Of a DNA stretch of 64,000 nt, positions 20,462 to 30,128 are shown piece after piece. A program made the translations under genes and the position numbers. This DNA is from Aurantiochytrium sp. KH105 (Eukaryota > Sar > Bigyra > Thraustochytrida > Thraustochytriidae): assembly GCA_003116975.1 (NCBI GenBank), contig BGKB01000032.1, forward strand, positions 1 to 64,000. Direction: 5' to 3'. The notes under the pieces were generated by a model that saw nothing but the letters and a program-made list of their open reading frames with translations, was not told the DNA's origin and did no database searches. Position 1 is the first letter of the stretch. Every line of letters starts with the position of its first letter.

Positions 20462-21025
20462 ACACACACTCACAATGTCGGCTCTGTCTGCTGGCTGATT
20501 TTAATCTTAAAATTAAAAGGTAGTTAATGAAGACACAAGATCTAATAATGAACGAACGGTAGCTTCGATGGCGAACGATCGCATCGTGTCTTGGAATCAT
20601 AATAGACCCTATGACATCATGAACAAGAGTTTTTTTTTTTTTCTAGATGGTGCGCTTGCCACGATCATCAGTTCGACATGCATGATCTTGAGAAAAATAA
20701 AGCCATCTCTGCAACAACAAAAGAAAATGTGGGCGTCCGTGGGGGAGATGCAAAGAAGAGAGACAGAGGCCCGATAATGTCATCGAAGGCCCTTTCCGCT
20801 CAATTCTGTTTCTCCGCTTGGTGCATCGATCGATGCGTAAGAAGTGGCCCAAAATCCGATAGCCCGGTATTCGTTCTGGCGTGCTTGCGCGCTCGTCGCG
20901 AGGATCGGGCAAAGTAGAAGAAGCTCGCTTAGTCGGGCAATTGCGCTCAGTCGCGCGAAAGGAACGGGGCGCGGACGCCCGCGAGCGGGCGGCGGAGACC
21001 TCGCCGCGCAGGCGGACCACCCACG
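20462..21025. other. intergenic upstream of PPP4R2
   Basis: This is AT-rich just after the preceding stop, with a T12 run at about 20630-20642, then GC-rich leader sequence before PPP4R2. No gene is supported. Confidence 0.45.
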
Positions 21026-21685
21026 ATGGAGAGCGAGCTGCGCAATGTGGCCTCGACCGGCCAAGTCACCGATAAGCTTCGGGGCGAGCTCGAAGACATG
21101 AGGACGACAGGAGTTCCGAAGTACGAGTGGGCGCTGCTCAAGCCGCTCGTGCACGTGGCCACAGAGCAGGCGCTGGACAATTTTCGCAAGCAACACCCTA
21201 ATACAGACCCCGTGGAGCAGGACCAGCCCGCCTATGATGCGCAAAAACAGCGGCTTCTTTCTGCCATCGATCTCTTTGAAGGTGCGCCCTTTACGCTTCA
21301 ACGCCTGTGCGAGCTTATCTTGCAGCCGCAAATGTTCTACAAGAACGTGTCCAAGCTCATGTTTGGCCTTGAAAAGCTACTTTCTGTAAGTAGCGTTCTC
21401 GAGGTCGCATCCACGGCCAACGCCGGCGCTGGATCGTTTTCGACCACACCCGAGCCCATGGAGGCAGAAGGTCAGGCATCGAGTGCGTCGATGGCCACCG
21501 AGGCTAACCACATGAGCGACGCTCCCGCGGACGATGGCGACGCAGAAATGTCTGATTCAACCGGGCCTCCCCCCACGACAACGGACGCGGTTGCACCGTC
21601 GCCCGAACCGGCCGTGGCGCCAGTGGCCATCACTGCCGAAACCGCCGCCGCTTCAGGTGATGCCCAGGCGCCGTCTTCATTGTGA
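21026..21685 (+). CDS. PPP4R2: protein phosphatase 4 regulatory subunit 2
   Basis: 219 residues. The conserved N-terminal PPP4R2 domain is present: VPKYEWALLKPLV (about 30-42) and the family hallmark FTLQRLCELILQP (about 88-100), followed by YKNVSKLMFGLEKLL. The C-terminal 90 residues are disordered, acidic and Ala/Pro-rich, as in other PPP4R2 proteins, although shorter than in animals. The subunit binds the PP4 catalytic subunit and R3 to form a Ser/Thr phosphatase acting in DNA-damage recovery and centrosome function. It lies on the same strand as the large acidic protein upstream. No other PP4 subunit is in the window. Confidence 0.92.
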   Translation: MESELRNVASTGQVTDKLRGELEDMRTTGVPKYEWALLKPLVHVATEQALDNFRKQHPNTDPVEQDQPAYDAQKQRLLSAIDLFEGAPFTLQRLCELILQPQMFYKNVSKLMFGLEKLLSVSSVLEVASTANAGAGSFSTTPEPMEAEGQASSASMATEANHMSDAPADDGDAEMSDSTGPPPTTTDAVAPSPEPAVAPVAITAETAAASGDAQAPSSL

Positions 21686-22174
21686 GATAAAGAATAATCT
21701 GGTGCAGATTCCCCTCCCTACTCTCTTTTTGCCCCTCTTTCTTTCAAGCCGATTTGTAGCTCCGCGTGATGTCTTCCGCAAGAGGCGCGCAAGCAAAGGA
21801 AAAACGAAAAAGCTTGCGTCTTCTGTACAAGATAAATGAACATCCCTTACGATCCTGCACTAGGCCCTACACCGCGCGCGTAGCCAAGAACTTGGGGTTT
21901 TCGCTCTAGTCTGTTCGTCTGTCAAGGTTGAAAAGGAAAAAGAAAAAACCATTGCTTTTGCTTTCTTTCTGCTAGAGTCCAAACGAGAACCTCCTTGATC
22001 ACCTGTCTCAAACTCAGCCAAAGCCAAAGCCAAGCCCTTTGCCTCTTAGACAACGCAAGGATGATCTGCGCCCTAGCTTGTCGACTACGGTCTGAATCTT
22101 TGGCCCATATCTTCCTTGTCACTGGTCACATTTCCTTTTTTTCTTCCCCTTTTTGTTTTGATTGATTTGATTCT
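21686..22174. other. convergent intergenic region
   Basis: These are the 3' flanks of PPP4R2 and the methyltransferase-like gene, with T-rich and A-rich patches. No gene is seen. Confidence 0.45.
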
Positions 22175-24295
22175 TTACATGTTCACGGCTTGCTCCTGTT
22201 CAACCTTGGCACCGACTTGCAGTTGATTCAAGCAAATGCGTGTTCGTTTCATGTCGGGGTCCAGAGCCAAGGAGGCCTCAAATGCAGCACGCGCTTCCTC
22301 TGGCTTCGCGCAATGTGCAAGGCAGACACCCAAGTTCAGCCAGGTCACAGGATGCCCGCCACAGTCGACTAAACTTCGTTGAAACAGCGCAGACGCTGAA
22401 GCATAGTCTCCCAAGTTCATGTACACGCGGCCGGTCTCAAAGGCTACATCCTTAAAGGTCTGCAAAGGATAGTATGCGCTCATGAGCGTGGCAAGGTCAA
22501 TGCTCAGATCGTACTCCAGCTCGGGGCCGCAAAGTACACTGTCAAAAACGTGCTTGACCTCAAGAAATGAGCCCTGATCATAGTCACTCGTGCGCAGAAG
22601 CGCAAGGCCCTCGTCGAGACTTTTCACTCGTTCACGCGTCGTGCTCCAAGCATGCAGCGTGGCAATTTGCCCCGGGTCAGATCCATGTAAAAGCTGATCA
22701 AGTGCCGCGTCGCACCTCCGTAGGGAGTGATCGTACTTGAACATGACCGCCATAGCTTTGAAGCCATCCATGTACGAGGTCCGTCTCACGTGTGCACCAC
22801 GATACACCCTCTCGCAAAAGCGGCTAAAAAAGTGAAAATTCATCATGAACGAGACGCCACCATGCATCACCATTTGTGGGTCTTCGATCTTCGCGAATTC
22901 CTCCACTTCGTGGAAGCCCTTGTCTGCCACGAGTATCATGACATCTGCTGGATCATAGCAAAGGCGCACGAGATTGCGCACAACGCGAATTGCGCCCAAC
23001 GGAATGAGCACTGAAAGCTCGTCCTCCTCAGCCTGATATCGGCGGAGCTGCTGAACGAGTACCTCGCGCTCGACCGCGGATCCCCGAGGAAGAAGCTCAC
23101 GAGCCAACAAAGCGTCTTCGGCCGCATCGCAGAGATCATATGTCCACGATAGCTGCGGTCGGAATTGAAGAGACCCACCGCTCCATTGACACGTTCCGCC
23201 GTCGTTGTCGCCGCCATGAGGAGGAGAACGGCCCGGCGAACCAGGTGCAGGGCTTCGCATTGTTGAAGTGTCCAAGCTCCGTCGCACGGGTAAAGGCTTC
23301 CCGAGGCCTCCAACAATCTCAACCTGAGCACGATACAGTACGCCCCGGCGAACTTGAAAGGCATCTTGCTCGAGGGAGTCGAACAAATAATTACAAACGC
23401 CGATGACAGGCGCCTCAGTTTGCCCCGCGGTGATCGTCGAGCCGGACATCTCAAGGACGATGGGATCGCACCCATCTACATGTGCTGCATCCACAACTGC
23501 GAGATCCAGAACGCCTTCGTCAAAGAGTGTTTGGAGTGCACTGTGAGACTTCCAAAACCTCACACTAACCTCGTGCACCTCGGTGAGCACGTAAACAATG
23601 CGCGTGGGCTTGTCTCCACCACGCAAGGACTCTTGTTCCAGCTGCAAAAGACGTGAGGCAACGTGAAAGCCAAATTTACCTGCGCCAGCGCCAAATTCGA
23701 GCACATACGCCCTGGTCAATGGATGGCTTCTCGCACGATTTCTTGCGCGAACAAACTCGAAAATGGACCGCGCGTACCCGTGCGCTAATCGCACATTTGT
23801 AGACGCAAAACTTGGCACAACGCCGCGCTGCCAGCTTTCAATCCCTTGCGAGGCGTAGAATTCACGCTGGAACGTCCAGATTGCGCTGTGCGGCAGAGGA
23901 CATCCTGAGCTCCCGCCTCGACTGATCTTCTCCGTTGCGGGCCGTCCGCTTTGTACCCTCGCAGATCCCAGCGAACGCGATCTCATTCGCGGTCTCGAAG
24001 AGAGCGGCACAGGGGATGAAGGCGTTGAAAATGAGGACGGTGGCACCAAATTTGAATCTGCGTCGACTTGCGGGGCTGATCCTGGGCGCGGTCCAAGCAG
24101 ACTCGAAAAGTTGCGCGCGGCTCGGACATTATCGTTGGCACCATCACGCTTATCGTCATGGTCAGTTACGAAATTGCTCGCGTCCTCTTCCTCGAAAATA
24201 TCGTCATTGACCTTGTCTTCGCCCGTCTCGCTTCCTTGGTCTTCGCTGCCGAAAAAAGGTTCTTCACTTCCGCATGCTGCAATCGCGTTTCCCAT
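22175..24295 (-). CDS. putative SAM-dependent methyltransferase with C-terminal TPR
   Basis: 706 residues. The start MGNAIAACGS fits N-myristoylation at Gly2 with a palmitoylatable Cys8, which would place it on a membrane. An acidic Ser-rich linker follows. At about 196-210 YVLEFGAGAGKFGFHV is a classic motif I of Rossmann-fold methyltransferases. VIGVCNYLFDSLEQDAF (about 320) recalls the catalytic-side segment of MidA-like enzymes, where Asn/Asp and Glu flank the substrate. The C-terminal segment (about 640-700) holds TPR-like helices ending ARAAFEASLALDPDM. The methyl acceptor cannot be named. An alternative is an inactive methyltransferase-fold scaffold. The 900-residue protein gene lies 183 bases upstream on the same strand. 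Confidence 0.8.
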   Translation of the reverse strand: MGNAIAACGSEEPFFGSEDQGSETGEDKVNDDIFEEEDASNFVTDHDDKRDGANDNVRAARNFSSLLGPRPGSAPQVDADSNLVPPSSFSTPSSPVPLSSRPRMRSRSLGSARVQSGRPATEKISRGGSSGCPLPHSAIWTFQREFYASQGIESWQRGVVPSFASTNVRLAHGYARSIFEFVRARNRARSHPLTRAYVLEFGAGAGKFGFHVASRLLQLEQESLRGGDKPTRIVYVLTEVHEVSVRFWKSHSALQTLFDEGVLDLAVVDAAHVDGCDPIVLEMSGSTITAGQTEAPVIGVCNYLFDSLEQDAFQVRRGVLYRAQVEIVGGLGKPLPVRRSLDTSTMRSPAPGSPGRSPPHGGDNDGGTCQWSGGSLQFRPQLSWTYDLCDAAEDALLARELLPRGSAVEREVLVQQLRRYQAEEDELSVLIPLGAIRVVRNLVRLCYDPADVMILVADKGFHEVEEFAKIEDPQMVMHGGVSFMMNFHFFSRFCERVYRGAHVRRTSYMDGFKAMAVMFKYDHSLRRCDAALDQLLHGSDPGQIATLHAWSTTRERVKSLDEGLALLRTSDYDQGSFLEVKHVFDSVLCGPELEYDLSIDLATLMSAYYPLQTFKDVAFETGRVYMNLGDYASASALFQRSLVDCGGHPVTWLNLGVCLAHCAKPEEARAAFEASLALDPDMKRTRICLNQLQVGAKVEQEQAVNM

Positions 24296-24478
24296 TCTTG
24301 AGACGACCGCGTTTTCTTCTTCGTGAGATGATATGACCGCAAGGGTGCGGACGCACAGCTGGCTGCGAGCAAAAGCAGCAAGCTGTTTTCAAAGTGGGCG
24401 TGCCGAGCCGGGTTGAAGATTTCCGTTCTGCTGTCTGTTCTGGCACGGGTTCCGCTGCGTCGCAGGCTTTGCTCGTGA

Positions 24479-25570
24479 CTATGTCGAGACTCTTTTTTTG
24501 CGTAAAGTTCGCGTGCGGAGCACGACAATAAACTCGGTCTCGGGACTTGCCTCGAGCAGGCGGAGCACGTGGACGCTCTCGTGCTCAACGCCGGCCTCGG
24601 CGTCGCGCAAGAGGCCCTCGAGCGGTATGGAGTCAGCGCCGAGGGTCTTGAAGCCGCCTCCTCGCCAGCGCGGTCTGCGCTCGATGAGGAGCACGCGCGC
24701 GCTCGGAAGGGCGGCCAGCGCCTCTCCCCGTAGCACCTCGCGCGCCTCGAGCGCCCGTGCGGCGCCCACGCGCAGCGCCGTGCCGCGCGTCCTCGCGGCG
24801 GCGCGCAGCCCGGGGACCCAGGCGCCCTCGGCGTCGCCGCGGCCCTCCGCGCGCGCCCAGGGCCCCGCGCGGACCACCACCTCGCGCCGCGCGCAGAGCC
24901 GCGCCTGCCGCGCCGCCGACCGCGCGCGGGGCCACGCCGGCGCCACGAAGACGGCCTCCGCGCGCACGCACGCGCCCGGGCTCTGCGCCTCCCCCTCGGG
25001 CGCCTCGTCCTCGGAGTCCGCGGAGTCGTTCTTGTTCTGCAGGCCCGGGTTCTTCTTCCGCGGCGCCCGGGTCAGCTTCCTGCCCTTCTCTTCGAGCGGC
25101 AGGGCCGGGGCCCGCGGCTGCGGCTGCGACCGCGGCTGCGACCGCGGCTGCGGTTGCGAGCCCAGGTCGGGATCCGATGCGGACTCCGACGCGGAGGCCG
25201 GGGACGCTGAGCCCTTTCTTCGTCTTGCTTCAGTTGTTTTGCGTTGGGAATGGAGGGATGCGCTTCGGGCGATAGATGAAGACGAGGAGACTTGGCTGCT
25301 GCTGCGAATGCTGCTGCTGCTGCTGGAGAACCTGTCATCATCATTGTCGTCGTCGTCGTCGTGGCTGTAATTGTCGCCAAGAGCAGCCGCAGACAGCTTT
25401 GCACGGCGGTGAGTGACTGAATGTGGGTTCAGTCTCACATTGTCACGATCTTTTGCTGGGAACATCACCTTTTGCCGCCTTTCCGTATTCACTCTTGTAA
25501 AGGACTTGTGACCAAACGAAGATAGCCCATCTTCGTCCACATAACCCTTCACTTCCTCTTCCTCTTTATT

Positions 25571-25610
<40 letters not shown>

Positions 25611-27181
25611 TCGTCGTCGGCACCTTCGCTATCTTCAAAGCAATCGGCTTGTAGAACTGGCGAGGGAGGAATTAAAGTCCACAGCTCATCATCTGTGTCA
25701 GAATCTGGGTCCTCATCGCTGTCTTCGACAATACGACGCTGGACAAGCTTACCGAGTAACTGCTGATGCCTCAGATCATAGGCAAAATTGTGGGCGTCGA
25801 CCAATACAGGCTCCCCATTAACAATTCTTCTCTCGAGGACTTCGACCTCATTGCGCTTGCTATTTCCTGGTTGAGAAGTCGTGACAGATGACTCATTGTC
25901 CACGTCTGTGACAGTCTCAAAGTGCCACTTCGCCGCAAGTCTTGGTTCTGCTTTGGGGTTGTTCAATCCCTCCTCCAATACGATCTTTGGTGAATCGGGC
26001 AAAGATGCAGACGTCGGACGCGAGGCTAATGCGCAAATATCGGAAGCATCCGAGAAATACGAAGAACCTGAGGACCATCTGGAACAAGAAGAAGAGGTGG
26101 AGATTTCGGAGGCTTCATCGTCATCCCATTCACCTTGGCGTTCGTCCAGGGTCCACCTTAAAGCTCTCTGTCTATTGTTGCAGCCTCCGTGTAGATTTTC
26201 AACTCTGTCAAGAATGAGTTGTAACCATGACCTTGAAGAAATATAGCCCTCTCCAGCAGCATCAAATATAGAGATGAAAATTCCGAACACCTCTTCAGAG
26301 AGTTGCGCACCTCGCCGCTCAAGCTTGCGTTGCACATGGTCAATTGGTACTGCCGCAGGCATGCTTTCGAGAAGCAAAGAATACGGTCGTCTTCGTACCC
26401 TGCGTCTTTCGCGTCGAAACGCTTGGCGAACAATAAAGAGCGTTACGCCTTGAATCGCAGCGCGGCGGTCAGCATTTGCGCGGCGCAGCCACGTTCGCTC
26501 CCGTCTGATTTCCTGATCAGAAACTTCTACGTTATAATTTTCTCTTTGTCGGTCTTCGTCTCTGTTGTCCTGTTGACCCACCATTCCACGCTTTCTTTCA
26601 AGTGGTGAAACAAATTGTACAGCCCACCTCGCAAAGTCTTCATAGGTGATGACACCTCGACGTTGACAATCAATCTCGCGGCAGAGCCGGGACGCTACCG
26701 TTTCAGGATACTTTTCGCCAGACGAAAACGCAAGGCTGGCAAAATCTTCAACCTCAACCGCGACCGCGTTGACTCCAAATAGGGATTCGAAAATCTCCGT
26801 AGTATGTTTTCCTGATTGCACGAGGGAGACAATACGTTCGCGAAGGCCGCAGCGGTCCGAATTTGCGACATGCTTTGTCGAAGACTCGAGCTCTTTCTCA
26901 AGACGATCCAAGGCAATCATGCGTTCCTTTTTGCCTGGGACAGGTTCGGCGAGACATTCCCAAAGCTCTCGTCGCTCCCTCCGATTGAGCGCAATTCCAA
27001 GGTTCTTAAAAATGCGTCCAACTTCGCGAGGAGCAAGGTACACGCGTGAGTCGTCGCGTCCAGCCCAGTCGAGCAGGGATGTCCACCCGTGGCGTTTTTT
27101 GTTCTCTGAAGCGCGACGGCGAGCTTTTTTTACACCGGGTGGCGTTGATGCTTCACATTCATACCGCACATCTGTGGGCAT
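24479..27181 (-). CDS. large acidic protein with weak EF-hand-like segments
   Basis: 900 residues from the ATG at 27181. The first 330 residues are folded and helical. Two segments resemble degenerate EF-hand loops (EIDCQRRGVITYEDF near 185 and FDAAGEGYISSRSWL near 305), but both lack several calcium ligands, so calcium binding is doubtful. Then comes a long disordered part: a run of about 15 Asp (residues about 520-537, from a GTC-type repeat), Ser and Asp tracts, and Gln-Pro-Arg-Ser repeats (about 675-690). The C-terminal 160 residues are Arg/Ala-rich and encoded by very GC-rich DNA, unlike the N-terminal half. The last 40 residues look folded again (VLRLLEASPETEFIVVLRTR). No family recognised. 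Confidence 0.7.
25567..25620. repeat. (GTC)n trinucleotide tract coding poly-Asp
   Basis: This lies within the 900-residue protein gene and reads as GAC/GAT codons on the coding strand, giving an Asp run of about 15. Confidence 0.9.
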
Positions 27182-28005
27182 GATTGCCCCTCGCGCCTCT
27201 AGCGACGCACGCGCGCGTCAGGTGCGAGTCTCCCGTTCTCGTACGGGAAGGAATTGATCTGCTCCGCAATCTTTTTGGTTGTTGGCGTGGCGCAGGCTCA
27301 CTGGCAAGGAAACAAATCTATCCGTTAGGACCCTGAGTGCTAAGTTGCCAGTGCAGTGCAAGTGCAGTGCCACAATGACATTTTTTTTTTTTATAGCTGT
27401 GTAGGTAGTACCAATGAGTGATAGAATCTCATGCCGCAGTCTTAAACGTGAACTGCTTGCTGTTGGTATGCTATGATGGTGCGTGCGGTCCCGTCGGCAA
27501 CGGATGCCGTCTGTCAAGTCAGCTAGCTGGCTGGCAAAATGGGTCCGGTCCCATTACCATACCACGACGATATTGACCCGGGCATGCATAGAAGAGTTGG
27601 CATTCTGTGTGCGCCTTGTGAAGTAAGATAAAATTGAGCCGCGAGCTGTAAATTTCGGCGCAGATGCGGACGCGAGCGGAATCGGAATCTGTGTTGGACA
27701 ATCAAGTCTTTCCAAGCTAACAAGCTGTGCCGGCGGCGCCGTGGAATCAAACTTACAAATTGGGCAAACGGACAAACTCTGCATTCTCTGCCCCACCAAG
27801 AACTGACTGAGAGACGAACCGGCCAGCCAGCCACCAGGACGCTTCTTCGAACCGGCGCGTCATAGAAGAATTCGGCCTCCACAAAAGATTTGCCGCTATG
27901 TCGAGAGAGAAGGTGGATGCAGTCTATTTGGCGCGAACAAACCCTTTTCAGGTGCGCGCAGGACGACAGGTTGCGGCTGCTAAGCAGCCCACTTGCTGTA
28001 AATAA
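27182..28005. promoter_or_regulatory. divergent upstream region
   Basis: This 824-base gap lies between the minus-strand 900-residue protein and the first of the three paralogous membrane proteins. It has a T13 run at about 27380-27393. Frames up to about 119 codons have no recognisable content. It must contain both promoters, but I could not name elements. Confidence 0.4.
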
Positions 28006-29769
28006 ATGCCTACTAGTTTGGCGTCAGTTGCGCCAACGCCAGAAGCAAGTGTGTCTGATCCAATCGCGGAAAGTGCGAGCAATCCCTTGGTTGCCCCTCT
28101 GAATAGCGTGGATAATGAGGATACTCTCAACAATCGTAATGGGAGTTCGGTGCTAGGGAATCACCAGGACCGCCTTCTAGTGCCCGTATTCATGCCTCGC
28201 GTGCTTGATCCTGACGACACTCTGGCAAGACGTATGTGCATGGCACCTTGGATTGATGCATTTTGCTCTGCACACGGTGTCGAATTTGTTATTATGGCTT
28301 CTGTCTTTTGCGCTATCACCGGTCTCTACATATTTAGCGAAGACTACAAGATAGGTTTCTTGGTCGGCCAGGGAATCTGGCTCATCGTCGTCCCACTCTT
28401 GGGGTGCAGGACGAAAATTATTCGGCTCCTCTTCACTTCATTCTTACCATGCTATATGCTTATGACTCAAACCCTCGTGGTCGTTCTGGTCTTTTTACTC
28501 TACACAGGCGTCTACGTTGGATTGTCTACCGCCATGATCTCGGTTGAGACAACTTCATGCGTGCTATGGGATGCGTTACCTACAAAACTTCGCCGAAAAG
28601 TATTTCCAGCGCTCCTCGCAGTTTCCTTTGTATGTACAGGAGGATCCATTAAAATTCTGCTCGACTTTAACCGCACATTATCAGACGAAAGCTCGAGCTC
28701 GATGGCTATCCGCGCATCCGGCGCCGCGTTGACCTTTAGCGTGTACACTTTTCATCTATTCTGGGCAACATATAGACGACCCTTGGAAGTGGCGGCCGTG
28801 ACATCTCGCATGCAGACCCTCAAAGTGAGTCGGCACGACTTTCAGGAGCTAAGATCTCAAGTCACCAGACTTAAGATACGCGCAAGTACGGTCGATCTGC
28901 CAAACAAAGTGGAAATTTCGCCGGGCATCGACGAGCTTGTGGACGTTCTCTATTCACCTGTTCCACCTCGCGTCATCAATACGCGTCAAACGATTGGCGC
29001 CATGGTGCTTGGAAAGACTCTCAGCAACGGTGTCTTCCTTCTCCACAAGCGGATCCCCGGATACAACATAATTGGAACCGTTCTCACGTTGGCAATGTAT
29101 GCTTGTTTAAGTCACACATTTTGGGCCTTTGAAGAGCCGAGGCAAGAGATCATAGTGGCTTTGGGCTGTCTCGGGGGCTGGTTCCTGGTCACAACGTTGC
29201 CCCTCACAAACCACTGTCTCCTGAAGCTTATCCTAACGACCTTTGAGGGACGTCTCGTCTTGACGGTGCAATGCCTGAGCTGTAGCATCATGCTCTACAT
29301 GTTTCCGAGTAAGGCCACGGTGGTTATCTTTATTATTTCCGTGCAGCTCTTTCAAGGCCTTATTTCGGACGCGTGGCCATCCTTTATCACGGGATATCGT
29401 CTACGTGCTATCGGACATGGAACAAATAGCGCGATGCTCGGGGCGATACTCTACTGTATTCAAAACGAAGCCTTCCTCGGGGGAATGCATTCGTCACGAA
29501 ACCTTGAAATCTACCTTCCTCTCGGGATCGTCGTCAAGCTCAAAGCTGTGCTTCTGAGTGCAATCACTATTAACCTTGCTTTCACGCTCAAGTGGTTCTG
29601 TCTGGCTCTGATAGGTACCAGGTTCTGCCTAATTTTGCGTGCCCCGATTGTCCTCACGCAAATGCCGCGCTCGGAATTCCAAAAGTATGAGCGCTTGTGC
29701 TATTTGAATCTAGGCCTCGGCCCCAAAGGTTCAGAGTCGCTGTCAAAGCATCCCCTACCCCTTGCCTAG
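28006..29769 (+). CDS. polytopic membrane protein, tandem paralogue A
   Basis: 587 residues with about 10-11 hydrophobic helices in two groups (about 93-254 and 352-536), separated by a roughly 95-residue soluble linker. It is clearly homologous to the next two genes. Shared landmarks are PPRVINTRQTIG (320-331), LLHKRIPGY (345-353), SDAWPSFI (454-461) and APIVLTQMPRSEF (546-558). The two halves look like copies of each other: PVFMPRVLDPDDTL (60-73) matches the 318-331 motif, WDALP (188-192) matches SDAWP, and RRPLEVAA plus the following SRMQTLKVSRHDF (267-279) match the C-terminal motif. There is no signal peptide, so the N-terminus is probably cytosolic. I know no family with these motifs; a transporter or channel is a guess from topology alone. 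Confidence 0.8.
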   Translation: MPTSLASVAPTPEASVSDPIAESASNPLVAPLNSVDNEDTLNNRNGSSVLGNHQDRLLVPVFMPRVLDPDDTLARRMCMAPWIDAFCSAHGVEFVIMASVFCAITGLYIFSEDYKIGFLVGQGIWLIVVPLLGCRTKIIRLLFTSFLPCYMLMTQTLVVVLVFLLYTGVYVGLSTAMISVETTSCVLWDALPTKLRRKVFPALLAVSFVCTGGSIKILLDFNRTLSDESSSSMAIRASGAALTFSVYTFHLFWATYRRPLEVAAVTSRMQTLKVSRHDFQELRSQVTRLKIRASTVDLPNKVEISPGIDELVDVLYSPVPPRVINTRQTIGAMVLGKTLSNGVFLLHKRIPGYNIIGTVLTLAMYACLSHTFWAFEEPRQEIIVALGCLGGWFLVTTLPLTNHCLLKLILTTFEGRLVLTVQCLSCSIMLYMFPSKATVVIFIISVQLFQGLISDAWPSFITGYRLRAIGHGTNSAMLGAILYCIQNEAFLGGMHSSRNLEIYLPLGIVVKLKAVLLSAITINLAFTLKWFCLALIGTRFCLILRAPIVLTQMPRSEFQKYERLCYLNLGLGPKGSESLSKHPLPLA

Positions 29770-30128
29770 CAGGCCACGAGAGGCTGGTAGAGCCTTGGCT
29801 GCTCATTGACGTTGGCACGACTAGCCTGCCTACACGGCCTCTCCTTCGGGCCTCATAAGGATAGGCTGAGGTTTTTCTTTTCTTTTTTCTTTCTTTTTTC
29901 CGTTTTCTCGTTGATGTTGCGTTATCAGGGATCAGGCCTCTTGCATTGATTGGGGTGGCAAAGGTGAAGCGAAATTCTTGTGTCGAGTGTAGGTGCAACT
30001 GACGTTTACGCGAGCAAAGTGAGCACTGCGTCTACTCTCACTTGCTGGTACTGTTGGATGGATGTCGAAATCCAGGTTCGAGGCAGCGCGAAACGGCCAA
30101 ATTCACCGGATACGTCCATCCCCCTGCT
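29770..30128. other. spacer between paralogues A and B
   Basis: This holds a pyrimidine-rich patch of T runs broken by single Cs (about 29870-29900). It is probably the A terminator region and the B promoter. No gene is seen. Confidence 0.4.

Noticed and set aside
26700-27181. Calling the 900-residue protein a calcium-binding EF-hand protein
   Set aside because: The loop-like segments lack several acidic ligand positions.
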